Part shown: piece by piece, positions 54,581 to 63,873 of the stretch
Numbering within the stretch: the first letter of the stretch is position 1
Layout: every line of letters starts with the position of its first letter
Assembly: GCF_900089755.1 (NCBI RefSeq)
Contig: NZ_FLOC01000010.1
Span: 79,969 to 143,968, forward strand
DNA: 64,000 nt
Direction: 5' to 3'
From: Marinomonas aquimarina
GTDB taxonomy: Bacteria > Pseudomonadota > Gammaproteobacteria > Pseudomonadales > Marinomonadaceae
Program-made: the position numbers and the translations under genes
The notes under the pieces: generated by a model
Seen by the model: only the letters and a program-made list of their open reading frames with translations
Database searches by the model: none
What the model was told of the DNA's origin: nothing

Positions 54581-55360
54581 ATGCTTCGATACTTCATCTC
54601 AGATTTGCATTTGAGTGACAAACGCCTGGATTTAATCCAGGCGTTTGTGCATTTGACCGATGAAATTTGCCAAAACACTGGCGAAACCGAGCTGTACATC
54701 CTTGGGGATTTTTTCGAAGCCTATATCGGCGACGATTACCAACCGAATTGGATGATTACGCTCGATCAGCAATTTGCCAAGTTACATCAACACCAGGTTA
54801 CCACCTACTTCATCGCCGGCAATCGCGATTTCTTAGTCGGCAAAGACTGGTTTCAGCGCAATCAGGTGATCGAGCTCAATGAACAACACCCCCTAGCGCA
54901 AAATGGCCATACCGTTATTTTGACCCATGGAGACGAGTTCTGTATCGATGACCAAGCCTATCAAGGGTTTCGTGCCATGGTGCGACAACCTGAATGGCAA
55001 CAACAGGTTTTAAGCATGCCATTGGAGCAGCGTTTAGCTTTAGCACAAAAGCTACGCGATGACTCAAAGAGTATGTCTGCCGATAAAAGCATGGCGATCA
55101 TGGACGTCAACATTGGCACTATCAATGAATCCTTATCGTCCGAAACGGATCTATTGATTCATGGCCATACCCATCGTCCAGCACTGCATAGTGACGAAAA
55201 CATTACTCGCCTAGTGCTAGGCGACTGGGATCAATGGCTGTGGTGTGGTGTACTGGAAGGCAATCATTTCAGTCAATATCAGATTTCAGCACAGGCCTAT
55301 CTTGAAAAGGCAATCAAGATTGAAGAATGGCAAAAGATGCATAGCCTAACGCTTAACTAA
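54581..55360 (+). CDS. lpxH: UDP-2,3-diacylglucosamine diphosphatase
   Basis: The membrane-associated enzyme makes lipid X from UDP-2,3-diacylglucosamine in lipid A synthesis. The 259-residue metallophosphoesterase has its metal ligands in order: ISDLHLS, LGDFFEAYIGDD, AGNRDFLVG, LTHGDEFC and HGHTHRPA. Basic and Trp-containing C-terminal residues are typical. It follows ppiB closely (as in other gammaproteobacteria) and ends at a strong terminator. Confidence 0.95.
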   Translation: MLRYFISDLHLSDKRLDLIQAFVHLTDEICQNTGETELYILGDFFEAYIGDDYQPNWMITLDQQFAKLHQHQVTTYFIAGNRDFLVGKDWFQRNQVIELNEQHPLAQNGHTVILTHGDEFCIDDQAYQGFRAMVRQPEWQQQVLSMPLEQRLALAQKLRDDSKSMSADKSMAIMDVNIGTINESLSSETDLLIHGHTHRPALHSDENITRLVLGDWDQWLWCGVLEGNHFSQYQISAQAYLEKAIKIEEWQKMHSLTLN

Positions 55361-55393
55361 TCAGTAGCCACGCGCATAAGGCTAGCTAGAAAC

Positions 55394-55424
55394 AAAAAAA
55401 GAGCAGATAATCTGCTCTTTTTTT
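55394..55424. terminator. Bidirectional terminator after lpxH
   Basis: AAAAAAAGAGCAGA-TAA-TCTGCTCTTTTTTT, a 14-bp perfect stem, is T-rich at both ends. Its last bases reach the stop of the convergent hypothetical gene. Confidence 0.92.
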
Positions 55425-55734
55425 ACAAGTGAAGAAGCTCTCTAACCCAGTCGGTTTCGGCACGATTTCTCGAGCGCTTATATTCTAGATTACGATCGTG
55501 GAGGACGGCGATCGCACGAAAGAAAGCATTGTTTACAGTAACCGGACTCAGTTCAATCCCGTATTTAGACCACCAATGTTGCTGCGCTTTACTCGTCAGC
55601 ACTTGGTACAAATAATCTAGCTCTACCGTTCCTTGATACACCTGCTCAAGATCGATACCAGGATCACTCTTGGCAATCTGTAGCGTCAGCCAATAAGTCA
55701 CATCTGGCAATAAATCGTTAGTTTGCGTGCCCAT
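55423..55734 (-). CDS. Hypothetical small cytoplasmic protein
   Basis: The 103-residue protein (VTYWLTLQIAKSDPGIDLEQVYQGTVELDYLYQVLTSKAQQHWWSKYG...) has no membrane segment. I do not recognise a family. It has conserved-looking Trp and Tyr residues and is convergent with lpxH. A strong inverted repeat lies about 50-85 bases upstream and may control it. Confidence 0.65.
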   Translation of the reverse strand: MGTQTNDLLPDVTYWLTLQIAKSDPGIDLEQVYQGTVELDYLYQVLTSKAQQHWWSKYGIELSPVTVNNAFFRAIAVLHDRNLEYKRSRNRAETDWVRELLHL

Positions 55735-55783
55735 CTTAAGCCCTCCTCTTGTTAGAGTAGTATCTTCGAGATTAGCACAACAA

Positions 55784-55817
55784 AAACGTTTGTGAAGGGA
55801 ATTCTTTACAAACGTTT
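55784..55817. promoter_or_regulatory. Inverted repeat, possible double operator
   Basis: AAACGTTTGTGAAG and CTTTACAAACGTTT are 14-base arms with one mismatch and a 6-base loop. Each arm also contains the self-palindromic core AAACGTTT, so the site may be a pair of operators for the minus-strand gene downstream. Confidence 0.6.
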
Positions 55818-55876
55818 GTTTTAGTTCAGTAAACAGTTAGGTAAATGATTGTATCTAAGGGGAATATTGAGACACA

Positions 55877-56488
55877 TTAAGCCGCTTGTGGCGGACCACT
55901 GTGCACACGAAACTCTACATCAGGCTCGGTAATAAGCTGGTGTTCTACCTCACGGAAAAACTGAACTCGCTCATCAATTGGCTCACCAGCATACTCTTCC
56001 GCAAGGGACAAGTAATCTTCAAAATGGCGTGCTTCGGATTTTAGCAATGACTTGTAGAACTTCGAAATCTCAGGGGCAAGATGCGGAATTAAGACCGCAA
56101 AACGCTCACAAGAGCGAGCTTCTACAAAGGCACCAATAATCAAGGTATCGATGAGCTTAGCTGGCTCATGGGTGCGAATATGCTTGCGTAAGCCGCTGGC
56201 ATAGCGTGATGCTTCAAGGTGACGGTATTCCACATCACGATTCTTCATGATCTTCAGCACTTGCTCAAAATGCAGTAGCTCTTCACGGGCCAACTGAGAC
56301 ATCTTATGCAACAGATTTTCCCGATCCACATAGCGATACATTAGGTTCATTGCCGTTGATGCCGCCTTTTTTTCACAATGAGCGTGGTCGATCAAAAGCA
56401 ATTCTTCGTTTTCCAAAGCCCATTGCACCCACTCTTTTGGGGACTCACATGGCAAAAACTCTACCAACTCGGGATAATCAGTTAACAT
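55877..56488 (-). CDS. miaE: tRNA-(ms2io6A37) hydroxylase
   Basis: The 203-residue non-haem di-iron enzyme hydroxylates the isopentenyl group of ms2i6A37 in tRNA. The ferritin-like four-helix bundle carries EKKAASTAMNLMYRY, LAREELLHFEQVL (ExxH), GAFVEARSCERFAVL and LKSEARHFEDYLSLA (second ExxH). I start at ATG 56488, with AAAGG 8 bases upstream; a TTG lies one codon earlier. Confidence 0.94.
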   Translation of the reverse strand: MLTDYPELVEFLPCESPKEWVQWALENEELLLIDHAHCEKKAASTAMNLMYRYVDRENLLHKMSQLAREELLHFEQVLKIMKNRDVEYRHLEASRYASGLRKHIRTHEPAKLIDTLIIGAFVEARSCERFAVLIPHLAPEISKFYKSLLKSEARHFEDYLSLAEEYAGEPIDERVQFFREVEHQLITEPDVEFRVHSGPPQAA

Positions 56489-56565
56489 CAAGGCTACCTT
56501 TTCTCTGAAAAAAAACCGATTATACTCTGATTAAGACACATTATCAGCACAAGCAAAACATTGAT

Positions 56566-58308
56566 TTGGATATCAATTCGCTAATGAATCAATACTATGA
56601 CGTAACAAAATTAAGCATTGGACAGCAAGTTGGCGTTGAGGTCGATCCTTACGTACTTAACTATCCATTAAGCGATGACAAAAGTGTTTGGGTTGCCGAT
56701 CAAGGCGGTCAGTCATTTGTGCTGCGTTTTTTCCGCTCCGACCGCGGCGACGTAAACCAGTTTCTTTCCATTGCACGACGACACGCCAAGCTTAAGCACC
56801 CCTCCATCACCCGCAGCTACCCACCGTTTTATTCAAACTTTTGGGTATTTTCGATTTATTCCTTGTGTGGTGGCGAGCGCTTATTTAGCTATCTTGGCAA
56901 GTACCCTGATGGCGCCTCACTAAATGTCGTGCTAAGCATCTTTGATCCGATTGCTAAAGCGCTAGACCAAGTACATCAGCATGGCTACATTCACGGCCAT
57001 CTAGATTTGAGTAGCGTGCACATTGTCAATGGCGCCGGTGTACTCACAGGCTTTGGCACCCACAGCTGGCTGGATAAAATTACCGACCAAGACATGGATG
57101 GTCGTTTTATACCGCCCGAGTACCATAAGCGTCGCCCAACCATGTCGATTGCATCAGACAACTACATGTTTATGCGCCTATTGATCGCCGCGCTGGTAGG
57201 CGAGTCCTGGCTCGACAACGGTAAAGTGGAAAAATTGCCGCACCATGTGGAAGAATTGGATCAGGATACTTGGAAAAAGATCAAAAACTGGGCACGCCCA
57301 GCAGAGCGCCATCGCCCTAAGTCTCTCGTTGAAGTGATGCGCCTGTTGCGCGCCAACCTCTTCGTCAACAGCGCTAAAGCCAATGTGGAGGCACCACCTC
57401 CTGCCCCTAAAGCGAGCCGACCCACATCGCACTATGTTGGCGCCGGTGCCGGCGTACTCGCCGCAGCCGCCATCGCTGCGACATTGCTTTGGCCGACAGC
57501 TGACGACGCTCCCGACGAGCCGACCAACAACACACCAGTGGCAACTGCCGAGAGCCGCTTTGATGCCCTCCCCCAAGTTCTAGAGGAGCCCCTAAAGGAC
57601 GGCGGCAAGGCGCCCAAGGTAGAAAAGATTGCCCCAGCCAAATTTCAAATGGGTGATATCAATGGTTCTGGTGACAGCAACGAATCCCCGGTCCATGAAG
57701 TAGACATTCCAACAGGCTTCTACTTCAGCAAAACCGAGGTTACCTTTGCGCAGTATGATCGCTTTGCCAGGGCAAGTGGAAGGGCCATGCCCCCCGACAA
57801 TGGCTGGGGGCGTGACAATCGCCCCGTAATCAATATCAGCTGGTACGATGCCAAAGCCTACACCGCTTGGCTATCGGATCAGACGGGGGCCGAATACCGC
57901 TTACCAACGGAGATTGAATGGGAATACTCTGCGCGGGCCGGCTCTGGCACTGCTTACTGGTACGGCAACGAAGTCAAACCGGGATACAGCGTCTGTGACA
58001 GCTGTGGCAGTCAGTGGGATGGCGTTTCGACAGCCCCAGTCGCCTCGCAGGCGAGCAACCCACTGGGCATTTTTGATATGCACGGCAACGTCGCGGAATG
58101 GGTAGAAGATTGCTATCACGAAAACTATCAAGGAGCCCCAAACACCAATCAAGTCTGGCTTTCGGACCAATGTAATGGACGAGTCCTACGCGGCGGCTCA
58201 TGGTTTGATGTGCCAACCGTTGGACGCAGCGCCACCCGCTACCGTGCTGACCCGAACTTACGTGCCAGCAACTGGGGCTTCCGTGTGGTACGACTGGCAT
58301 CACCATAA
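56566..58308 (+). CDS. Pseudokinase - membrane helix - FGE/SUMF1 domain fusion
   Basis: The protein of up to 580 residues has three parts. Residues about 40-270 follow a Ser/Thr kinase plan, but the catalytic loop reads YIHGHLDLSSVHI (no HRD) and the DFG position reads LTGFGTHSW with Gly for Asp, so it should be inactive. A single membrane helix lies around 290-308 (GAGAGVLAAAAIAATLLW). Residues about 350-580 are an FGE-sulfatase domain (FQMGD...ESPVHEVDI, LPTEIEWEYSARAG, MHGNVAEWVEDC, VLRGGSWFD), placed in the periplasm. The start is unsure: TTG 56566 or ATG 56584, neither with a good ribosome binding site. Function is unknown. Confidence 0.85.
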   Translation: MDINSLMNQYYDVTKLSIGQQVGVEVDPYVLNYPLSDDKSVWVADQGGQSFVLRFFRSDRGDVNQFLSIARRHAKLKHPSITRSYPPFYSNFWVFSIYSLCGGERLFSYLGKYPDGASLNVVLSIFDPIAKALDQVHQHGYIHGHLDLSSVHIVNGAGVLTGFGTHSWLDKITDQDMDGRFIPPEYHKRRPTMSIASDNYMFMRLLIAALVGESWLDNGKVEKLPHHVEELDQDTWKKIKNWARPAERHRPKSLVEVMRLLRANLFVNSAKANVEAPPPAPKASRPTSHYVGAGAGVLAAAAIAATLLWPTADDAPDEPTNNTPVATAESRFDALPQVLEEPLKDGGKAPKVEKIAPAKFQMGDINGSGDSNESPVHEVDIPTGFYFSKTEVTFAQYDRFARASGRAMPPDNGWGRDNRPVINISWYDAKAYTAWLSDQTGAEYRLPTEIEWEYSARAGSGTAYWYGNEVKPGYSVCDSCGSQWDGVSTAPVASQASNPLGIFDMHGNVAEWVEDCYHENYQGAPNTNQVWLSDQCNGRVLRGGSWFDVPTVGRSATRYRADPNLRASNWGFRVVRLASP

Positions 58309-58371
58309 CTTTGCTGCCAGAGCGCAATGAATAAGTAACATAAATAACCCCTATTATCGATTTATATAGCC

Positions 58372-58397
58372 AACGGCACTTCCAAGTGCCGTTTTTT
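58372..58397 (+). terminator. Terminator after the pseudokinase-FGE gene
   Basis: ACGGCACT-TCCA-AGTGCCGT (with an outer A-T pair) is followed by a T-run, 64 bases past the stop. Confidence 0.9.
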
Positions 58398-58529
58398 ATA
58401 TACAATAAAAGCAGTGTTCAATTTGCCAGTACCCAACTCTGCTTGCATGCGACTCCTGTGCAAGCTGTGTAGTTGAGGTGTAAATAACGTCGATTCACAA
58501 AATTGATGTCAAACGTAAGGGGAACAATG

Positions 58530-61130
58530 ATGTTAGAAGCGTATCGTAAACACGTCGAAGAACGTGCCTCCCAAGGTATCCCAGCCACACCGCTCGACGC
58601 AGAACAAAGTGCCGCTCTGGTAGAGCTTCTTAAAGCGCCACCAGCAGGCGAAGATGAATTCCTCCTAGACCTTTTCAAGAACCGCATTCCAGCAGGTGTC
58701 GACGAAGCCGCCTACGTTAAAGCTGGCTTCCTTGCTGCCATCACCAAGGGGGAAGCTTCATCTCCCCTGATCGACAAACAGCTTGCCACAGAACTGTTAG
58801 GCACAATGTTTGGCGGTTACAACATCCAACCTCTTATTGATTGCTTAGACGACACAGACATTGCCCCAATCGCCGCAAAAGCACTGTCGCATACCCTTCT
58901 CATCTTTGATGCTTTCCACGATGTAGAAGAGAAAGCCAAAGCCGCTAACGAATACGCGAAACAAATCATTCAGTCCTGGGCCGATGGCGAATGGTTCACC
59001 TCAAAGCCCAAACTGGAAGAAAAAATCACGGTAACGGTATTCAAAGTCCCAGGCGAAACCAATACCGATGACCTCTCTCCGGCGCCTGACGCTTGGTCAA
59101 GACCAGACATCCCACTGCACGCCAACGCCATGCTAAAAATGGCACGCGATGGCATTACACCAGACGTAGATGGCGAGATTGGCCCCATCTCTAAAATCAA
59201 TGAACTGAAAGAAAAAGGCTTTCCACTGGCTTATGTCGGCGATGTCGTCGGCACCGGCTCGAGCCGTAAGTCGGCAACCAATTCTGTATTGTGGCATATG
59301 GGTGATGACATTCCATTCATCCCGAATAAGCGCGCAGGCGGCGTCTGCATCGGCGGCAAGATTGCACCTATCTTTTTTAACACCATGGAAGATGCTGGCG
59401 CGTTACCTATTGAGATGGATGTCGACGGCATGGAAATGGGCGATGTGATCGACATTTATCCATACGAAGGCGTGGTTAAGAAACATGACAGCGGCGATGT
59501 CATCACATCTTTCTCACTGAAAACTCAAGTACTGCTAGACGAAGTACGTGCAGGCGGCCGTATTCCATTGATCATCGGCCGTGGCCTAACCAACAAGGCG
59601 AGAGAATCCTTGGGCCTTGAGACATCTGATCTGTTCCTAAAACCTGGTGACGTTGCCGACTCAGGTAAAGGCTATACCCTAGCACAGAAGATGGTGGGCA
59701 AAGCCTGCGGTCTTGAAGGCGTTCGCCCGAATGCTTACTGTGAGCCTAAAATGACCACGGTGGGCTCGCAAGACACCACAGGCCCGATGACCCGTGACGA
59801 GCTCAAAGATTTGGCTTGCCTTGGCTTTAGCTCTGACCTAGTGATGCAATCCTTCTGTCACACGGCGGCCTACCCAAAACCCGTAGACGTGGTGACACAT
59901 CATACGCTCCCTGATTTCATCATGAACCGCGGCGGCGTTTCACTGCGCCCTGGTGACGGCATCATCCATTCCTGGTTAAACCGCATGCTGCTACCTGACA
60001 CCGTCGGCACTGGCGGTGACTCTCATACCCGCTTCCCGCTAGGCATCTCTTTCCCAGCAGGATCAGGGCTGGTGGCGTTTGCCGCAGCCACAGGAGTGAT
60101 GCCACTTGATATGCCCGAGTCTGTATTGGTTCGCTTTAAAGGTACCATGCAGCCTGGCATCACATTACGAGACCTAGTCCATGCGATTCCTTACCAAGCC
60201 ATCAAAGATGGCCATCTAACGGTTGAAAAGAAAGGCAAGAAAAACGTGTTCTCTGGCCGCATTCTGGAGATAGAAGGGCTTGAACACCTAACCACCGAAC
60301 AAGCATTTGAACTATCGGATGCTTCCGCTGAGCGCTCTGCAGCTGGCTGTACTATTAATCTTTCTGAGGAATCCGTTGCCGAGTACCTTAAATCCAACAT
60401 TGTCATGCTGCGCTGGATGATTGCGGAAGGCTATGGTGACCCTCGCACCCTTGAGCGCCGGGCTAAGGCAATGGAAGCATGGCTAGCAGATCCGAAGCTA
60501 ATGCGTGCCGACGCAGATGCGGAATACGCAGCCGTCATCGAAATTGACTTGGATGAATTAAAAGAGCCGGTTCTGTGTGCACCAAACGATCCTGATGACG
60601 CACGCCTCCTATCTGAAGTGCAAGGCGAGCAAATTGATGAGGTCTTTATTGGCTCCTGTATGACCAATATTGGCCACTTCCGCGCAGCTGGCAAACTCCT
60701 AGAGTCAGCCGGACAAGTGGTCCCCACACGCCTATGGATTGTTCCACCGACCAAGATGGATCAACAGCAACTGACAGCGGAAGGCTACTACAGCATCTTT
60801 GGTAAGGCGGGCGCACGAGTGGAAATGCCTGGCTGTTCTCTATGTATGGGTAACCAAGCACGTGTTGCTGACAAAGCAACCGTTGTCTCCACATCCACAC
60901 GTAACTTTCCTAACCGCCTAGGTAATGGGGCAAATGTATTCCTAGCATCAGCTGAGCTGGCTGCCGTTTCTTCCCTACTGGGTAAACTGCCTACACCCGC
61001 TGAGTACCTAGAGTACGCCAATAAGATCAACAGCATGTCTGCCGAGATATACAACTATCTAAACTTTGATCAAATGGGTGATTACGTTAAGAAAGCTTCT
61101 TCTGTTATCGCTACGGATGCTTCGGCATAA
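58530..61130 (+). CDS. acnB: Aconitate hydratase B
   Basis: The 4Fe-4S enzyme interconverts citrate and isocitrate in the TCA cycle. The 866 residues match E. coli AcnB (865), with the AcnB-specific N-terminal HEAT-like domain ([17 protein letters not shown]...). Cluster cysteines occur in [14 protein letters not shown] and in [14 protein letters not shown] choose ATG 58530, with AAGGGG upstream; an adjacent ATG at 58527 is possible and a longer frame to 58503 is not supported. A terminator follows. Confidence 0.97.
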   Translation: MLEAYRKHVEERASQGIPATPLDAEQSAALVELLKAPPAGEDEFLLDLFKNRIPAGVDEAAYVKAGFLAAITKGEASSPLIDKQLATELLGTMFGGYNIQPLIDCLDDTDIAPIAAKALSHTLLIFDAFHDVEEKAKAANEYAKQIIQSWADGEWFTSKPKLEEKITVTVFKVPGETNTDDLSPAPDAWSRPDIPLHANAMLKMARDGITPDVDGEIGPISKINELKEKGFPLAYVGDVVGTGSSRKSATNSVLWHMGDDIPFIPNKRAGGVCIGGKIAPIFFNTMEDAGALPIEMDVDGMEMGDVIDIYPYEGVVKKHDSGDVITSFSLKTQVLLDEVRAGGRIPLIIGRGLTNKARESLGLETSDLFLKPGDVADSGKGYTLAQKMVGKACGLEGVRPNAYCEPKMTTVGSQDTTGPMTRDELKDLACLGFSSDLVMQSFCHTAAYPKPVDVVTHHTLPDFIMNRGGVSLRPGDGIIHSWLNRMLLPDTVGTGGDSHTRFPLGISFPAGSGLVAFAAATGVMPLDMPESVLVRFKGTMQPGITLRDLVHAIPYQAIKDGHLTVEKKGKKNVFSGRILEIEGLEHLTTEQAFELSDASAERSAAGCTINLSEESVAEYLKSNIVMLRWMIAEGYGDPRTLERRAKAMEAWLADPKLMRADADAEYAAVIEIDLDELKEPVLCAPNDPDDARLLSEVQGEQIDEVFIGSCMTNIGHFRAAGKLLESAGQVVPTRLWIVPPTKMDQQQLTAEGYYSIFGKAGARVEMPGCSLCMGNQARVADKATVVSTSTRNFPNRLGNGANVFLASAELAAVSSLLGKLPTPAEYLEYANKINSMSAEIYNYLNFDQMGDYVKKASSVIATDASA

Positions 61131-61155
61131 AACTCTGAAAACGCCTTCAAAACAA

Positions 61156-61190
61156 AAAAAGCCCGCTGAGCAAGCTAAGCGGGCTTTTTC
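61156..61190 (+). terminator. Terminator of acnB
   Basis: AAAAAGCCCGCT and AGCGGGCTTTTT form a 12-bp stem around a 10-base loop, 25 bases after the stop, with a T-run. Confidence 0.92.
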
Positions 61191-61258
61191 TTACCTGCAT
61201 GTTTACCTTAACCAATGCAGTTTTTGGCAAGCATAAAGCAATGAAATCCAAAAACAAA

Positions 61259-61280
61259 AAGGGCGCTAATAAGCGCCCTT
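61259..61280 (-). terminator. Terminator of hpf
   Basis: On the minus strand AAGGGCGCT-TATT-AGCGCCCTT is followed by TTTGTTTTT, 24 bases past the hpf stop. Confidence 0.9.
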
Positions 61281-61303
61281 CTCTATCGGTGAAGTGTTTG
61301 CCT

Positions 61304-61699
61304 TTAGATCGCCTCACGACGCTCTAGTTCGTTAAACTCTTCTTGCTCTTCACGTTCTTCAAGAGACTCGACATCACGTGCATCCGGGTGATGTTTACGA
61401 CCTTCGTGCTTTGATTTGTGTTTTAAAAGCTGTTTCTCAAGTTTCTCAACCAAAGTATCAACTGCCGCACCCAATTGCTTATCCGTAGTAACTGAGGCAA
61501 ATAAATCATGACCTGGAATGTGGACTCGCGCCTCAACAATCAGCTCACTTTTGTTTTGGTGGTTTTCAGAGTTAACAATGACTTTGATTGATGTAATCTG
61601 GCTGTTGATGTCAGCAAGCTGATCCATTCCCTCTTTAATCGTTGCCTGAACTTCTTCAGTAGTGTGAACATGGTGACCGCTGATATCTAATGTGTACAT
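61304..61699 (-). CDS. hpf: Ribosome hibernation-promoting factor / RaiA-like
   Basis: The 131-residue protein belongs to the HPF/RaiA (S30AE) family that binds the 30S decoding region and inactivates ribosomes in stationary phase. The beta-alpha fold is seen in LDISGHHVHTTEEVQATIKEGMDQL...ITSIKVIVNSENH...VEARVHIPGHDLFASVTTDKQLGAAVDTLVEKLEKQLLKHKSKH. Beyond about 100 it has an acidic tail with many Glu residues, longer than E. coli Hpf (95) and closer to RaiA (113), but without the long-form C-terminal dimerisation domain. It stands alone rather than behind rpoN. Confidence 0.9.
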   Translation of the reverse strand: MYTLDISGHHVHTTEEVQATIKEGMDQLADINSQITSIKVIVNSENHQNKSELIVEARVHIPGHDLFASVTTDKQLGAAVDTLVEKLEKQLLKHKSKHEGRKHHPDARDVESLEEREEQEEFNELERREAI

Positions 61700-62579
61700 A
61701 ATAATTATTCCTTCTTCCTATCCCCTTTGCTCGGGGACGTTTAGCGTTTCATTGTCACACTTAATAAACTAAGGCTCCCAGAATCGTTTTTCAACACCCT
61801 TTCAACAAAAAGGGTAAGAAATAATGATAAAGAACAGAGCTGCTTGATAAATTCAAAACATCAAACGCTCAACCTTTGTTCATTTATTAACCACAACAAA
61901 ACCCGCTTTAAAATCTCTCGCTCCAAAACAAGCAAACAACAGACTCCTCAAGCAATAAAACCCTTTGAACTGTGCAGGTATTTCCATGACATAGCACATA
62001 GCACATAGCGAACAGTAAAAAGTGAGAAGCCCAAGCAGCAATCAAAGCCTAAAAACACACAAGATGATAACCTTTATCAACTACTAATTAGGCACACACT
62101 CTATCCAAAACAAAAACCATGTCGCATAATGAATTGTTTTTGGCGCATTTGAGATACAATAAAACATCATTTTTTTATAGCTAAAATATTTTTCAAAAAA
62201 GTTTGTTTCTTTTAAATTATTATCTAGCTAGTCGATTTTAGTGTGGTTGGCGTCGTTTTTATGACAATATACTTTCTAGCTAACCACTAAAAATTCATTC
62301 GAATAAAAAATATAATTTCTATATTTTTCAACAACTTAAGATTTTATTGCCAATAAAGTAATGTTTACATGGTGTTTTGATCGAACTAAATGGTTAATCG
62401 CCAGTCCTAAACAATGCCCCACAAAAAAATCACATTTAATGTGAAATTTCCTTAAATTGACGTTGTCGTGCACAATTCTACCGTGATATGTTGTTTACGA
62501 AATTGTTAACTACCTCAGTAAGAAATGAGGAAGTGACAAGTAGTCGCTGAATAGCAAATAAATGAAAGGAACAGAATTT
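61700..62579. other. 880-base AT-rich region between hpf and the porin
   Basis: I see no gene. Contents: CCCC-TTTGCT-CGGGG-like dyad near 61722-61736, a 7-bp tandem repeat (ACATAGC three times, 61989-62009), a loose dyad TTTTAGTG/CACTAAAA (62236-62292), and the porin control region (62430-62480). The composition is far more AT-rich than the surrounding genes. A small RNA here is possible but not shown. Confidence 0.5.
62430..62462 (+). promoter_or_regulatory. Candidate operator and -35 of the porin gene
   Basis: TCACATT-T-AATGTGA (62430-62444) is a perfect dyad 12 bases before a -35-like TTGACG (62457-62462). No clear -10 was found at 16-18 bases. The position suits a regulator of porin transcription. 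Confidence 0.4.
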
Positions 62580-63707
62580 ATGATCATGACGAAAAAAGTT
62601 TTGGCAGTAAGTGTACTAGCTGGTCTAGGCGGTCTATCACAATCAGCTCTAGCATTTAACATCGATGCTGGTGATGTACAAGCAAGTGTATACGGCTACG
62701 CACAACTAAACGCTGTTTACGATATCAATGAAGACATCGGTGCTACTACTCAAGCAGGCCAGTTCAGCGGTCTGACTGACGCTAGCAACGTTGCTGAAGG
62801 CCATTTCGATGCAGACGCTCAACAGTCTCGTATCGGTATCTCTGCTCAGCATAAAGATGGCGCGAAAGTCGTTGTAGAAGGTGACTTCCGTGGTGGCACT
62901 TTCCGCATCCGTCACGCTTACGGCGCTTACGGCAACTGGACAGTTGGTCGCACTTGGTCAAACTACAACAGCTGGACAGGCTGGACTCCTACTCTTGACT
63001 TCGACTCTACTGCAGGCAGCCCTGGTGTGCAGGACCGTGTTGAGCAAGTACGCTACTCTGATGGCGGTTTATCTTTCGCACTTGAGAAAGATTACTGGCC
63101 AAACGTAAACGACGGCTCATCTGATTGGAGCGGTTCAACTAAGTCTGCAGCACCTAGCTTTACTGCACGTTACGAAGGCTCAGCAGCAGACGGCGTTAAC
63201 TACGTGGTAGCTGGTGTTGGTCGTATCCTTACACTAGATGATGGCACTACAGATGAATCAGCAGTTGGCTTCGGTGCTTTCACTGGTGTTGATGTAAACA
63301 TGGGCGCGGTAACACTTCATGCGGTAGTGAACTACTCTGATGGTGCTAATGCGTACCTATACCGTTCTGGCGGCAACTTCGGTGGCACTGACGCTTACCT
63401 ACACAATGGTGACCTAGAGACAGTTTCTGCTTGGGGTGGCTCTATCGGTCTATCTACTAAGATCGGCGATGGCGACTTCAACATCGTTTACGGTAAAGTA
63501 AAAATGGACCTAGACGATATGAGCGCAGACCTAGGCAACGTTGGTGGCAACAACGAGTCTAACACTAACGCTTTCGTTAACTACATGTGGTACCCAGTTG
63601 ACAACGTAATGATGGGTGTTGAGGTTGGTTACTTCAAGAGCGATTACTACGGCGGCGGCGATGCTGACGCAACTCGTGTAATGTACTCTGCTCAGTACAG
63701 CTTCTAA
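62580..63707 (+). CDS. Outer-membrane porin, possibly DcaP family
   Basis: The 375-residue protein has a signal peptide (KKVLAVSVLAGLGGLSQSALA, cleavage before FNIDAGD) and alternating beta-strand pattern ending in ...RVMYSAQYSF with C-terminal Phe, as in Gram-negative porins. VYGYAQLNAVYDI and SRIGISAQH near the N-terminus resemble DcaP-type trimeric porins; substrate is unknown (small anions or dicarboxylates are typical for DcaP). I start at ATG 62580, with AAAGGA 9 bases upstream; ATG 62562 lacks a ribosome binding site. Codon use is strongly biased, in line with an abundant protein. A terminator follows at 63784. Confidence 0.88.
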   Translation: MIMTKKVLAVSVLAGLGGLSQSALAFNIDAGDVQASVYGYAQLNAVYDINEDIGATTQAGQFSGLTDASNVAEGHFDADAQQSRIGISAQHKDGAKVVVEGDFRGGTFRIRHAYGAYGNWTVGRTWSNYNSWTGWTPTLDFDSTAGSPGVQDRVEQVRYSDGGLSFALEKDYWPNVNDGSSDWSGSTKSAAPSFTARYEGSAADGVNYVVAGVGRILTLDDGTTDESAVGFGAFTGVDVNMGAVTLHAVVNYSDGANAYLYRSGGNFGGTDAYLHNGDLETVSAWGGSIGLSTKIGDGDFNIVYGKVKMDLDDMSADLGNVGGNNESNTNAFVNYMWYPVDNVMMGVEVGYFKSDYYGGGDADATRVMYSAQYSF

Positions 63708-63783
63708 TAATTCGTTACATCGACACTGATAAGCCACCCTTCCTCCCCTGAAGGGTGGCATTCATAATCGAACTTTCTTTGAT

Positions 63784-63819
63784 ATCGGAAATGTTGCTGT
63801 AGGCATTTCCGATTTTTTT
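63784..63819 (+). terminator. Terminator of the porin gene
   Basis: ATCGGAAATG and CATTTCCGAT form a 10-bp stem with a 10-base loop followed by a T-run. A second hairpin without a T-run (GCCACCCTTC/GAAGGGTGGC, 63733-63759) precedes it. Confidence 0.88.
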
Positions 63820-63873
63820 ATGCCCTAAGAATCAAGAAAGCCTGCCCCCCTCCTATCCTATCCAAACTAAACC

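Noticed and set aside
63733..63759. Second terminator directly after the porin
   Set aside because: Good stem but no T-run; the stem at 63784 with a T-run is the better candidate.
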